64,000 bases of DNA from Strigamia acuminata (Eukaryota; Arthropoda; Chilopoda; Geophilomorpha; Linotaeniidae), in assembly GCA_949358305.1 (NCBI GenBank), contig OX442314.1:11339060-11403059 (forward strand), read 5' to 3'. Both the position numbers and the translations under genes were made by a program. The notes under the pieces were generated by a model that did not search any database, had not been told where the DNA came from, and saw nothing but the letters and a program-made list of their open reading frames with translations. This document shows, one piece after another, positions 46,769 through 59,094 of this stretch. Positions within the stretch are counted from its first letter, which is position 1. Each line of letters opens with the position of its first letter.

Positions 46769-46974
46769 TGTTATGCTGGGGCATCACGTTGAAATAAAGG
46801 AGAGGTTTTTAAAGTGGAAAACAAAACACACGTCTTTACTCGTGGGTAAAATACAAGCAAGTGAGGAGTAATACAAAATTGTCATGGTAACGCTTTTACA
46901 ACAATGTAACAGTATGATATAGCAGTAACACGTTCTTAACAATGAACTCAACATCACATTAACATAACTTAACA
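46769..46974 (-). repeat. 5' LTR of the copia element
   Basis: 206 bp, TGTTA...TAACA. It should carry the element's promoter and reads identical to 42122-42327. Confidence 0.95.
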
Positions 46975-47009
46975 TGGATGAATCTAACAATTGATGAAAA
47001 ACAATTGAA

Positions 47010-48955
47010 ATTGTTGTCATGCAGTAACATTAAAACATGTTTTTGCTAAAATATTTCCGGTTGTTTTTTCAAGTACATTATAAACATTTTGAATGCAGCT
47101 TGTGTTGTTAGACTGCCAATTTTCAAATAATAAAGGAGGAAGCACAAGAAGATCTTTATTTTTGTGCACAGGTCGTTGAACATTACTATAGCGATTATTA
47201 AATTAAAGACTTGTCAGCATTACATTGCAGTGAATAGGAACTTTTCAACTTCCTAAATAATCCAACTTTTTATGTTTTTAAATTATTTATTTCCACATAT
47301 CTTGATCCAACTTCAAAAATGGTGGCCAGTTTTCGGTCGCAGTGGGCATGCGCACAACATTTAACCAACAAAACACGTTTAACTGCAAGTTCAATGTTAA
47401 TAAAGGTGCAGAGTTTGCAGCCATAGAATTTGCCAGCTCTCGACTTGAGACTTTGCAGGTGACTATATCAAGTGATACAAGTGCCCCCTAGTGCGCGTGG
47501 CCTTCGCGAGGCGTATCCAATGGCCGGTTTTTGCACCTGGCATTATAAACCGGTTAATGGACAAGTGGATAGCAATTACAAGTGGACGTGGCACGTGTGA
47601 CCAGTTCACGCCTTGCAAAAGATCAAAATACTCCGTTGAATAGAAATTGGTCGTGGGTTGATAAAGAAAGTTGCCTTTGCGATTACGAGGTTAGAAGTAA
47701 GCAAAAAGTGGCCTATTACTCCATTAGTCCAGTACTAATAAGACGAGTTTTTGAGACTGATGCAGGACGAAGGAATGCGTTGAGGCGGGTAGTGGCGAGA
47801 AATATGATTAGTTGTCACGTGAGGGATGTTTCATATACACTAGAGATAAGTATTTTTGAAAATATATTGTAGTTTTAATGATGGGAGAATGTGAAGGGAA
47901 AGAAAGTAAAGATAAGGTAGTGAGAGATGAAGATGGTTGAATGATGATGAAAAGGAAAAGGGAGACGAAGGCAGGGGGTGTTGGAGAGACAAATGATAAA
48001 AGGGAGACACGCGAAGAGGAGGAGGAGAAAGATTGTGGGTGATGAAAAGTTGATCCGAAAGCGAGAGATAAGGACTGGGTTTGCTCTGGAGCTGGAGAGA
48101 TGTTGAATGAGGGTGAGGCGTAGTTTGGACGATGTTATTAAATTATTTGTACACTTCTCAGGGTGTGGCAACTCATTATGTCAAGTCGAGTGCGCACCAT
48201 TCACAGTCCACTGGAGTAAAATAACAAAGTTGTTGTGTAAGGGTGTGAAAAGAACCAATGTGTAGTTTCGCTCTTCGGGTATAAATATAATACACACAGG
48301 GCTCTTTTTGTTTTAGAAAGTTTTTAAGGAGAAAATGTCATTTGAAGTGGAGAAACAATTTATACAATTACTCATGGTTGAATTGAGAGCTAGTAGAGGG
48401 GAAATGTTTGTGCATAACACTTGAAAAAGTCGGTTGGAATTTTTGGAAATGATGAAGTTTTGCTTTTAGGAAATTTGCACTGAATGTAATTCTTTAATGC
48501 TGCTGCGATCGTAGCTGCAAATGTTAATAAAATTGCTGTTGGAATACAATGGGGTAGTTTAGTTTGTTTGTTGTGTGGATAGAATGATACGTGACAAAAG
48601 ATTAGTTATGAATAGGACAAAGGATGAGGGAGCAGAGGTAAAGAGATGATACTGCTTGGTTTTTTTAATTCTTTAATGCTTAACATAGGGGCATTAAATC
48701 TGAGCTTATGTGACTTTACTACCTTTTGGTTATGGGATTTGAGATAGAAAACGCCATTGGGTGCATTCAAGATACAAATGGAGGAGTCGTTTACTAATTT
48801 TTTTTTTTAGGTTTTCTCTGTGGAAAAGTGACTCTTCAACGACAGTTTATTGAAAATGCGAAAAGCCAACGGATACTATTCGAAGTCTCGGTAAACTAAG
48901 ATTTTGCAATTTTGTTGCAATGTTTCTTGTAAACCTGCAGCAAATTGATAGTAAT
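47010..48955. other. non-coding DNA
   Basis: Nothing recognised. TGGGCATGCGCACA at about 47343 resembles an NRF1-type site, and GGGTATAAATATA at about 48278 resembles a TATA box, but no exon follows either. The open frame 47582-47872 has no family likeness. Confidence 0.4.
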
Positions 48956-48993
48956 AATTCGTGTTTTGCAGTTGTGACGTCAAGTTTAAGAAA

Positions 48994-49081
48994 ACTTTTC
49001 TACAACTTGAGTTGTAGAAAAGTCCGCCATTTTGTTTTGAGTACTAGAAAACCTTTGGTAGTGTGAACACAGGTTTTCTAG
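48994..49081. repeat. cluster of perfect palindromes, MITE-like
   Basis: ACTTTTCTACAACT (48994-49007) and AGTTGTAGAAAAGT (49010-49023) form a perfect 14-bp inverted repeat around 2 nt. CTAGAAAACC (49044-49053) pairs with GGTTTTCTAG (49072-49081). GGTTTTCTAGAAAAGTGG is followed by a near copy with GTAC in place of CTAG. Confidence 0.8.
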
Positions 49082-49194
49082 AAAAGTGGCTGGTTTTGTA
49101 CAAAAGTGGTTTAAGTGTGAACATAGCATTAGACAATACATAACTGCCAAATTGAAATCATTTCAGTTTGTGTGCTCATTTTTGAAAAATTTAT

Positions 49195-49275
49195 TGCATC
49201 GGTAGATGAAGTGGGGCGCGGAAGATCGCCTTGCTTAAAAATGGGTCGCGATGCTAAAAAGTTTGGGAACCCTTG
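49195..49275 (-). mobile_element. hAT-like terminal fragment
   Basis: On the minus strand it begins CAAGGGTTCCCAAACTTTTT and continues with GCGACCCATTTTTAAGCAAG, the layout of a hAT end. The matching second end was not found, although CATTAGAC (49127) and CATTAGAA (49276) could be a target duplication. Confidence 0.5.
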
Positions 49276-49283
49276 CATTAGAA

Positions 49284-50349
49284 CACAGCAGTTTGGGCTT
49301 AGTCCGTATGCTGATGGATGACTGGCTGGGAATCTCTTGTTTCCATCTTTGTTTGACTAAGGTACTGTTTCTAGGGCAAGAACATCCGCTATTCACCTCC
49401 AACTGGGTTTTCTGTAGTTTCCCCAGCTCTCGGTGCAAATGCAAGGTTGGGTCCTTAAGAAAGTCGACCTATAGATTGTGGCTTGCATGACCTAAATCCC
49501 CATACAAGTATTCTACTTACGGGACCACGACTATGCTAAATGTTGCACTCTTATACTTCAGTTTTAAAAACATCGCCAAATATCGAAAACATTGTATGTG
49601 AACTTCGCTTAAAGGAAAATTGCAAAGAAAGGAGTTGAAATGAAACAGGGGCGTTCCTTTGTACCTCTAGTTATATGTTGGGAGTCAAGTTTGGAATACA
49701 GTTGGGAGGAAGAGGAGGTTGTTGAACGATGGAGGTGGAGGAGGTGGTTTTAATTGGAAGTGCAGGCTCGGGCGTTAATACGGCAAACCTTTTCTTGTGT
49801 TGGCATCTCCTCCCTGGTGGATGGCCCCTCCCTGCCTCTGCTGGTCTTAGAGTTGGAGCCTCTCTAGTTTCACGTTTAATTAAAAGTAAGCCGAGACGAA
49901 GAGCGTGTGTTGGGGGATGCCGGCTCTTAATTGGACGCCTCCAATTTGAGTGTGAGCACTGGTTTTCCTTCTTATTGTCTCCTTCGTTGTCCCCAACTCC
50001 CTCCCTCCTCCTTCATCCATGGGATTATAAGCGTGAGTTTTCTAAGTTGAATCCCTTCCCTTCCACTTCTTCACCTTCCTCGGCGCGGGCTTAAAATAAC
50101 TCACACACGTCTTGACAACATTCTGGCTGTTGTTTAATACTGCGTAAACAAATTTGTTTTGCTAAAATGTTTTACGCCTAAGCTTGGCAAAACAAATAAG
50201 TTTTCCAAAGTTTTATGGTTTTTTATTGTTAAATATTGTTGGATGTGGATTATGTGAACTGTAATTATCAAATTATTTAGAGTAGGTGTTAGTATAAATT
50301 TATTTTTAGTTGCTAATGGCAGAGGTTTAAAAAAAGTGGGTTGCATAAC
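49284..50349. other. non-coding DNA, GC-richer 49700-50090
   Basis: No gene recognised. The open frame 49729-50094 is in a GC-richer island and shows no domain. Confidence 0.4.
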
Positions 50350-51005
50350 AAAAAGTGAATTTATTGGCAAATTAAAGTGAATTTTGGGTAAACAATGAAG
50401 AATAGGTATCAAGAGGCAGGTATAGGTACAAAAGGTGAAGAATATGTATCAAAAGTGAATTATACGGACCAAAAGTGAATTATACTTACCAAAAGTGAAT
50501 TATACTTCCCAAAAGTGAATTATATTTACCAGAAGTGAATTATACTTAACAAAAGTGAATTATACTTAACAAAAGTGAATTATACTTACCAAAAGTGAAT
50601 TGTACTTACCAAAAGTGAATTGTACAAGTACTTACTGAAAGTGAATTGTACAAGTACTTACTAAAATTTTAAATACCAAACGTGAATTTTAAATATCAAA
50701 AGTGAATTTTAAATATTAAAAGTAAATTATGGAGTAACAAAGTGAATTATACATATCAAAAGTGAATTATACTTATCAAAAGTGAATTTTAAATACCAAA
50801 AGTGAATTTTAAATATCAAAAGTGAATTTTAAATATCAAAAGTAAATTTTAAATATCAAAAGTGAATTTTAAATATCAAAAGTAAATTATGGAGTAACAA
50901 AGTGAATTATAAGCATCAAAAGTGAATTTTTCGTATCAAAAGTTAATTACAGGTATCAAAGGTGAATTATGGGATAACAAAAGTGAATTATTAGAAACAA
51001 AAGTA
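50350..51005 (+). repeat. 20-bp minisatellite AAAAGTGAATTATACTTACC
   Basis: About 32 copies with an exact 20-bp step in the best part (50440-50620). Variants carry TTTTAAATATC. AAAA and AATT tracts fall about 10 bp apart. Confidence 0.93.
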
Positions 51006-51945
51006 AAATCATCAACAATAACCAATTTTTAATTACGACTCTCCACACCATTGATCTCACCTTTAATTTAATCCAAAAAAAAAATTATTTGAAAAAGATT
51101 TTTTAATTGACTCAATTTAAAACCTAAAATATTCAGCCTTTTTTTTTTACCCCTTACCCTCCTCCCTGGCCTCGATACACCTCTTTTCCCCCCAAGATGG
51201 AGTCTGTTGTAGTCTATATCTGGTGCAAAATTTTTTCTTTTTTGCATCTGTCTGTGTGTTTTTGTATCTCTCCCTTACATCAAAGGCTTTGTCAAATCTA
51301 CAATGGTCATCCCTCTCTGTCTATTCCTCAGCCCCCGTGTCGGAGCCGGGAGAGGGTTAAAGTTGGGGCTGTTTTGCTCACCATCTGTCCGTGAGGGAAG
51401 GGTAATAGATTAAACAAACATGGACGTGGGAGGAGGGAGGGGGGAGGAGGAAGGCAGGAAAATTTGCATACATTACAACCCAGCCCCTTCTCTTTGAAAA
51501 AGAGAAAAGAGGAGAGACGAAGAAAAAAGGGTTATCGTGCTCAGCCGCCTGATGGTCGGTAGGGGGCGCAAAAAAGTGTCTGGACTGCCGCGTGACGCGA
51601 GTCTTGTTGCGCACCGAGAGGATTGGTGCTGTCTGCAGAGTGGGGTTGGAGAAAATTATGAGGAAAATGGGCCATCTCGTTAGGTTTCATCACCGAGCGC
51701 TATTGACAAGACCAGATGGATGCGGAAGGTGTGGGCTGGGCCGGGCTGGCTCGGCTGGCTCGGCTCTGGCGAATATATGGATTCGTGGAAGAGGCGAGAA
51801 TGGGTTTCATTTGTGACAGAAGGGAGAGGTTTTTTTGTTTAGTGGTTTTAGGTGCAAAAGGGTTGGTATGATGATACTCCGAAAAGGTGTTTTGGAGTTT
51901 GGGAATTTGTCACCTGTGGAGTTTTGGACAGTTTGGAATTAGATG
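51006..51945. other. non-coding DNA, GC-richer 51170-51800
   Basis: No gene recognised. Short open frames overlap on both strands without family likeness. 51758-51762 region contains a GGCTCGGCTGGCTC duplication. Confidence 0.4.
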
Positions 51946-51949
51946 CCAT

Positions 51950-52470
51950 TTTGATTTTTTTTTTTTAATTGTCGTTTTTTTTTTTTGATGATGATTTTGA
52001 TTTTTTTTGGATTTTGATTTTGATTTTTTTTTTGGATTCTGATTTTGATTTTGATTTTAATATTTTTGAAAGAATTGTGATTTTTTATTTGAATTCTGAT
52101 TCTAATTTTAATTTTTTATTTGAACTCTGATTCTAATTCTGGTTTTTTATTTGAATTTTGATTCTAATTCTGATTTTGATTTTAATATTCTTGAAAGAAT
52201 TCTGATTTTTTATTTCAATTTTGATTCTTATTCTGATTTTGATTTTGTTGGATTCTGACACTGATTTAGATATTTGATGCCATTTTGATTGTTTTTAGAC
52301 GCCATTTTGATTTTTAAATTTTTGATGCCATTTTGATTGTTTTTAGACGCCATTTTGATTTTTAAATTTTTGATGCCATTTTGATTGTTTTTAGACGCTA
52401 TTTTGATTTTTAAATTTTTGATTCATATTATTGATTGATTGATTGGTTGGTTGATTGATTGATTGAGTTT
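51950..52470 (+). repeat. T-rich repeat (GATTTTGATT, then 47-bp units, then GATT)n
   Basis: Starts as short GATTTTGATTTT/GATTCTGATT repeats. It becomes a longer unit, GATGCCATTTTGATTG plus TTTTTAGACGCC, repeated about three times at 52275-52420. It ends in a (GATT)n tract at 52430-52466. Confidence 0.8.
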
Positions 52471-53394
52471 CTGGTTGCAAATTTGATGCTATAAAAATTG
52501 GAGAGGAGAAAACTTATTGTAAATTGTAAATAAAAACCGGAAGTGATGGAATTATGACAATTCATATTTTTATTTTACAAAAAAAACCAACTTTTGACAC
52601 ATTGCACACACAAACGGTCTTTTAATTTCCGAGTGTGCAATAAAGTAAACATTGAAAGTGATATTAAATAGGTAGTTTAAAAAGAAAGCGGAAGTAGGTA
52701 TATTCTTGGGTAATCTTGATCTTTGGCTTAAATCACTTCATTTCCGGGTGAAATTGGTGATGATTTATTAGCCCTGATGCCCTCGTCGATAGAAATTTTT
52801 TCCCCACTGAAAAGTTTGCTAATTAAACTTGAAGAAGCTTTGAATTATACAACAACATTTCAACGTCAAGTATAAGAGTAAATTGTTTGATGATTACAAT
52901 TAATACGTCCTATGGGGAAAGAAGAGATAAGATTTACGTCTTAAACATCTTTTAAAGTGCTCCGCATGAATAATTTGTAAGTTAATTGTTTTGCTCAATT
53001 AATTTTTTATTTACTAGAAATATTCGTTTTTTTCTTCTCGAATTGAAATGAAATTTAAAATGAAATTTGTTTGCGTTTGTTATGGACTTGGCGGTTTTAT
53101 TGAACACAAAATATCATCATGTGAGGCAGTTTCTTAGAAAAAAATTAAAAAGACTTTGATTAGCAGTTGTGCAGTCGTTAAAATTTTAAAACTGTTTTTA
53201 AAACTTTTTGTCTGTTGGAAATCTTTTTTTTTAATGTTAAACGTTTTTCAATTGTATGGTCAGTTTAAATTTTTTTCTGATGATAATTGGTTTTTTATTA
53301 TCGACTTTTAGAAAATACAAAAAGTCCACTCGGCGGTGTACTTGACCTTTAAAAATCTTCTAAAATTGGTAAACAGCTTTAAATAATTAAAAAA
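52471..53394. other. AT-rich non-coding DNA
   Basis: Nothing recognised. Confidence 0.4.
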
Positions 53395-53660
53395 AAACTA
53401 CTTTTAAGAAGTAAAAAACAGCTTTTAAAAGGAGTACAGCTTTTAAGGAGTGTACACAGCTTTTAAGAAGTAAAAAACAGCTTTTAAGGAGTAAAAAACA
53501 GCTTTTAAGAAGTAAAAAACAGCTTTTAAGAAGTAAAAAACAGCTTTTAAGAAGTAAAAAACAGCTTTTAAGAAATAGTAAACAGCTTTTAAGACGTGTA
53601 AGACATCATTTAAGAAGTAAAAACAGCTTTTACGAAAGAAAAACAACTTTTACTATAAGT
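53395..53660 (+). repeat. 21-bp minisatellite CAGCTTTTAAGAAG + TAAAAAA
   Basis: About 11 copies, 21 bp in the core. One T-tract and one A-tract sit half a unit apart. The open frame on the minus strand is a repeat artefact (FYFLKAV repeated). Confidence 0.92.
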
Positions 53661-53937
53661 GAAAAACAAAACCATCTCCATCTTGAATAAATGTGATTGT
53701 AACGTACAGTCTGAAATGGCATTTTAAATGGTCTGCACCCTTTATTTTTGAATATACAAGTACGGTTCTCAGAACTTGTTTATAAGTGGAATTGTTAGTA
53801 AGTCCACACCTTTGTACAATGTAAAAAAATTGTTCACTCTAAAAGAAATCTTATTTTTTTAATTTCTTACATTATAAATTAATATAGATTCGTATTAAAT
53901 AAATTAACAGTAAAGTAAGCAAAAAGCTACTTCATTG

Positions 53938-53964
53938 TTTACTTTACTTTACTTTACTTTACTT
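53938..53964 (+). repeat. (ACTTT)n microsatellite
   Basis: About five pentamers, followed at once by CCAAGTGTGAACCCACC, a phrase similar to AAGTGTGAACATAG at 49113. It may mark a transposon end. Confidence 0.8.
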
Positions 53965-54308
53965 CCAAGTGTGAACCCACCTTAAGAGCGTGGGTTTTGC
54001 GCTCAGCCTAGTGCCAGATATGCAAACTAACGTATGCATTGCCACAAATTTGAAGTCCGTATCCTCTGAAAGTTCGTAAGATGAGGAGTTACTGTACCAT
54101 TAATATACCGGGTGCAGACGGTAGATCAATAGCTCAAATTAAATATTAAAATAAAATGAAAACAAACCAACATTTGAAACTAATACGAAAGGGAAGAAAC
54201 AATCCGTTGGGCATTCTTCGCAATAAATGCTCAGTAAATTTAATCTAAAAAAATATATAAATAAATAAAAAAGTTAATTTATTTACGATTTGATTTAAAA
54301 CATAACCG

Positions 54309-54333
54309 TTCGTGACTTTTGGCCCACCCTGTA
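54309..54333 (-). mobile_element. possible mariner-type terminus
   Basis: The minus strand reads TACAGGGTGGGCCAAAAGT, similar to termini of many arthropod Tc1/mariner-like elements, and borders a TA repeat. A convincing second terminus was not found; TACCGGGTGC at 54106 is only weakly similar. Confidence 0.4.
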
Positions 54334-54340
54334 TATATAT

Positions 54341-54984
54341 ATATATATCTGTATAAAAAAAGTGTGCACCTTGCAGGCAGATGCCCCCTGTTGGTGTGAT
54401 GGGGCGGAGAACGGGGTCGTTTAGTTATCTGAGCTCGTGCTGTGTGGCTAAGGAATCTCATTATGCAAGCGTCTCGACTGAAATGGCGTGTGCGTCTCGT
54501 CAAAGGGAAAGAGCGTTGCAATTAGAGGCTGCGTCCCATCAACCTCTTTTGCATCTCCGGAGGATATTTTTCTCTACTTGTGTGTTATTTTCTCGCTAAA
54601 GTGTGGAGGTGAATTTTAGTTGGGGTCTAATAAGTTGGTGGGGGGAGAAATTAATAAGAAAATGAAAATTATTTTTTAAACGATTATGAGAAGTTTTAGG
54701 TAGGAAATTTACTTTTTAATGAGTTGGAGGGAATTTTAAGGTTGTTTTGTTTGCGAGTTGGCTGGAGATGTTAAATGTGGGGTTTTAAGAGTTGGGGTGG
54801 AAGTTGTGCAGGTATACATTGACATCTATCGGAGAAATGTGGAATTAGAATATTGGATTTTTTTTTTTGTTTTTTTTTATTTGGTTTTGATTTAATTTTA
54901 ATTTGTTGTGCACACGGTTTAAATAAAAACTACGGAATTGGGATAATTTGGTTTTTTTTATTATCTTGTTATTGAATTTTTGGG
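54341..54984. other. non-coding DNA
   Basis: Nothing recognised. 54360-54600 is GC-richer, the rest low complexity. Confidence 0.4.
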
Positions 54985-55335
54985 TCTAAAATTGAAAGAA
55001 TTGATTTTATGTCTAAAAAAAATGTCTGTTTTATGTCTAAAAAAATGTCTGTTTTAAGTCTAAAATAAATGTCTATTTTGAGTTTAAAATTGAAAAAAAA
55101 CGACTGAATTTTGGGTCTAAAAATGAAAAAAATGTTGAATTTGAGTCTAAAAATGAAAATATGTTGATTTTATATCTAAAAAAAGGGAAGAAAACGTCTA
55201 TTTATAGTCTAAAATTGAAATACAAGTTTATCTTACGTCCACAATTAGTTTATAAAAAATAGTTTTTGTCTAAAATGAAAAGAAAAGTTTTATTTTAGGT
55301 CTAAAAAACATATTTTTGGGCTTAAACTCTAGGAG
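54985..55335 (+). repeat. degenerate GTCTAAAA repeat
   Basis: GTCTAAAA recurs with TTTTATGTCTAAAAAAATGT and GTCTAAAAATGAAAA forms at steps of about 20-32 bp. It is the loosest of the A/T-tract arrays. Confidence 0.75.
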
Positions 55336-57689
55336 AACACAATGAAATCCATCCTCCTTACTTTTTAATTATTTCTTTATGTACAAAAAGAAAATTCCAA
55401 ACTAAAACCAACTTTAAATTCCCCGAAAGAAAAACAAACAATGCGAAACAAACCACTTGAAAATTTGTCGAGGTGTAATTTCTCCAGCGTCATACCATTA
55501 ATTCGACGCATGATTTTACCCTTTTAATTGAAGAAATCGCCGTTAGCCATCTCGGTGTGTGCCTTATGAAGCCAATACTTTACGGGAATTAATTTTCCAA
55601 ACACTGTTCTTGGCGGTTCATGACTTGTTAAACAAGACTTTTGATTAGCAAATGCACGGAATTAAGAGGGGAGCTACGAGCTCAAATGTAGTGTGATGGG
55701 GTCCGTGCCAGCCAAATTTCTAAAGTGGATAAAACTTAGTGCAAACAAAAAAGAAAAAAAAAACATTTTTTTTTTAAAACCTCTTTTCTCCCCCCACCCT
55801 CATTTTTTTTAATTTAAAAAAATTTATGTACATTTTGCGGATGTAAGTACAATCATTAAATGACACCCCTTTCCACACACACCCCCCTCTTCTTCTCCAC
55901 TCTGGGGGAATTTAAAATTCTTGCTAAAGAGAGATAAGGCATGATGTTACACACTCACTAAAAGCTAGACAGGCTTTGCAAAAGGCGAGAGAAAGAGAAT
56001 TGAAGTGTTTTAACACTTTTTTTCTGCCTTTTCATTCTGCCGTAGTTAAGATTATCAACAACAATTGCGAGGTTTTTAGTGGCCCGTGGAAAGTTGGATG
56101 TGTGGATGGTGGAAGCAAGCATCACTGATCGATGAGTAGGTTTTAAGTGAATTTGGACACAAACAGACCCATTCCAACAAACCACAGGAAACGCCCTCAA
56201 TTGTGGCGCCCCCTGTCTGAGACAGACGGAAACTGGTTTGAGGATGAGGATTGGGAACGGGGCAGGGAGGGGCGGGGGGTTGGGAGGCAGCCAGGGGGCT
56301 CTTTCGGAGGAAAAGAAGAAAAAAGAAGAGGAAAAGTTTGTCTGAAGCAAGTGAAAAGTCTTAAGGCCACTCGAGAGTTTAATTAAATAGTTGACGCTTT
56401 TTTATGTTGTTTTTCTGGGAAAAGCATCTTCTGCTCAACGTGCAGCTGCACTTGGGAAGTGTAAAGTTTTTGGATCTTTCTGCTGCTTTAAGAGAGTTTG
56501 AACTAAATATTGAAGAAGTTTTGGGTATGTTGTTATAGATTCTGATGTAAAAGTTAGCAAAATCGTAGGATATTCATGCCTAGCATTGATCTGTTAATTC
56601 ACCACACCAATCAAGCAGTGTATACGTCACTTCGTTAGATCTCATCAAGGGGTACTACCAAGTGGAGATGGCGAAAGAAGACGATTAGGTAAACAAATGG
56701 CAAATTGATCGTAATGCTGACCTTGTTATGTGTCGTGTGGTATAGAATAATAATAGTAAAAAGATGTTAGAGTAGGAAATAAACCTTGTTAGAGTAGGCT
56801 TACTTAATATTAAACCTAAACAGAATTGTTGTCATGGAGATGTAACCCCTGCTTACTGGCGTAGGCAGGATGCTTGAATGAGATTCAGGCCATGCAAGCT
56901 GCGATCTGTGGGATGACTTTCTTGAGGAAATATGTGGATTGCATACGCGCTCGCTAAGCGCCGATTTCACTTAACGCTCTGTTTTTCTGGAGCGAAGTAA
57001 CAGCGTTAAGCGGGGTTTGCCTGTAATGTGGGGGAGGAGAACAAATAATCTGATCAAACAATTTTCAATTGCACCAAAGTAAAGAGCAAGCATATTGGGA
57101 TCTTTACACATGTTTCAAGATGGTTGCTGTTCTAACATGTAAAATAAGTAGCAATTGTGTGCTTAATTCACTTCTAAAAGGAAGCGAATTGGTGTAATTT
57201 ACATTGCATAAAAGTGACGCTTGAAGTACTGTAAAGCCTTGATTAAACGCTGGGTTTAAATAGGCGCCGGGGGTCAGCAGCGTTTATTCGGTACGGTATT
57301 ATTTTTCTAAGTTGTGAAAGTGATGGTATTTTTTACACTTCCGGCTTCAAAATGCCATTCAGGGAAGATGAGGCACTTTTCTTTTCATTATAATGACGTC
57401 ATTTCCTGTTTAGAAGATGCAGCAAAGCAAGAAAAGCAGCGAAGTGAAATAATATTGAATGCGTCTAATGACTTTCAGTCCTATACCTGAATTGGCAGCA
57501 ATGCGCATGAGCGCTGAAGCCGTTACTTCTCAACCTCGTCCGAAAACCTCGAAGAAAAACGTCTCATACAAAACTGTCTTAGCTTTGTTTGCAAATAGTA
57601 CACATAGTACAATGACGTGACAGAAAACTGTAGAATCTTTTGCCAATACTTACACAGACGTATCTAAAATTTTATACTTAATAACCAAC
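55336..57689. other. non-coding DNA with small inverted repeats
   Basis: GC-richer pieces lie at 55440-55720 and 55900-56390. At 56970-57015, CTTAACGCT pairs with AGCGTTAAG. At 57245-57290, AAACGCTG pairs with CAGCGTTT. No gene recognised; frames at 55958-56386 overlap on both strands without family likeness. Confidence 0.4.
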
Positions 57690-57750
57690 TTCATTAAGAC
57701 TAATCTTGTAACCTTTACTCCCACGGAGTAAATAAATAAATAAATAAAAC
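57690..57750 (+). mobile_element. possible 3' end of a non-LTR retrotransposon
   Basis: TTTACTCCCACGGAGTAAA forms a small hairpin and is followed by (TAAA)n. This layout is common at 3' ends of truncated LINE copies. The body upstream carries no recognisable reverse transcriptase. Confidence 0.4.
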
Positions 57751-59094
57751 TCCCATTGCCGGTCATCTTCGGTTTTAACTCGGTGGCGGTAAAAGCAATT
57801 AAAAGACACAGCAACTACATGCTCAATGACATTAGCACTTCGGTTTTTTCTTCTTTTGTTGAAGATAAAAATGTGTCATTGTACACTCGAATGGCATATT
57901 TGAAATTCTCTTTTTGATCTTAATTCATTTCAATTCATCAGCACATTTCTATTAACCCTTGCACGCCTCCTACTTCCATTATTACCATTTGCATTCGGAG
58001 ATTCGAGTTGAGGGAAGGGTTGCATAGCCACCATTAAGCCGTCTTTTGTTTTCACCCATACGCTTTCGAGTTTCCCTCCCAATCCGCCCACGCACTCCTA
58101 ATGAAAAATCATTACGATTTGCAAAGGGAGAGCAGAGAGAGAGAGAGAGTTGTAAAAATGTCAGTCCATTCTCACATCCCTTTTTCTATGACCACTCATT
58201 TCGCAACTGTTGTTATGAATGAGTTTTGTGTGCCAAGGGATTACTGTGGGTGCTCGAAACACAGGTGCAGGGTTCCACCCACAATCCAAGTGTGCAAAAG
58301 CAGTTCAAACAGTTTGTCGCTCTGACAATAGGACCAATGAGTTTTACTTTGAATGGCGCGAGGGGTCGTTGGAGGATTAGGGCCTCCATCTTCTCCAAGA
58401 GGGCACCGCCCAATGCCCCACGTGTGGGTCTGCGATGGCAATAACTTTATTTTGATTAAAAAAGAAAGAAAAAATCGCAGGAACGGATTAAAGTTTGGAT
58501 TTGATTACGATTGGCGACTTATTAATCAGGCAAAGTTAATGGATGTTTAGCATTAAATCAGCTTAGTGGGGAAAGGGATTTTTCAATTTATTAATTTTTT
58601 TGGGGGATAAAAAAAAGTGGGATGAAATTTTTTTTTTTTTTTTTAGTTTAATAAGGTTTTGTGTGTGTGGTGTATCATTTTGGACAGGATCACGAGTTCA
58701 TCACGCGAACGGAACCTACCTGTGACATGTAGACAGGTTGAAGCTTATACGTTGTGCACTTACTAAATTAAATGTTGGGGAGGAGTGCGTGCGGAATTAA
58801 TCGGCCGTGAGTAATCAAGTCAGGTGTGCGGGGATGAGGAGTCTCTGTGGGTCATCCAGGTAAATGAGGAGACATTTTTACTGAGTGATTGATGAGATTT
58901 TTTTGGGATGGGTGGGGTGGTAAATTGTGGAACGGTGTACTTGTGACCTTTGATGTTGGTTGTTGGGTTTTGAATAGGAAAAATTGCGGGGTTAAGGTGG
59001 GGGTTGTTTGGTGTGAAAAATATGGAAAGAAGTTGGTGTAAAGTAGAGATTTTGATACAAATGCCTGAGTTTGGTTTGAAAAACAACGTTTTTA
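57751..59094. other. non-coding DNA, GC-richer 57940-58440
   Basis: No gene recognised. A GA run lies at about 58136-58150. Four open frames overlap at 58101-58444 on both strands, which argues against any being real. Confidence 0.4.

Larger units (their letters stand above)
42122..46974 (-). mobile_element. intact Ty1/copia LTR retrotransposon
   Basis: A 4,853-bp element with two 206-bp LTRs that read as identical, a primer-binding site, one uninterrupted Gag-Pol frame and a polypurine tract. It lies in reverse orientation. TGGAT is duplicated at both borders (42117-42121 and 46975-46979). All parts needed for autonomous copying appear present, which suggests a young insertion. Confidence 0.97.

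Noticed and set aside
58101-58444. Four overlapping small frames
   Set aside because: They are open on both strands of the same 340 bp, so at most one could be real, and none has family likeness.
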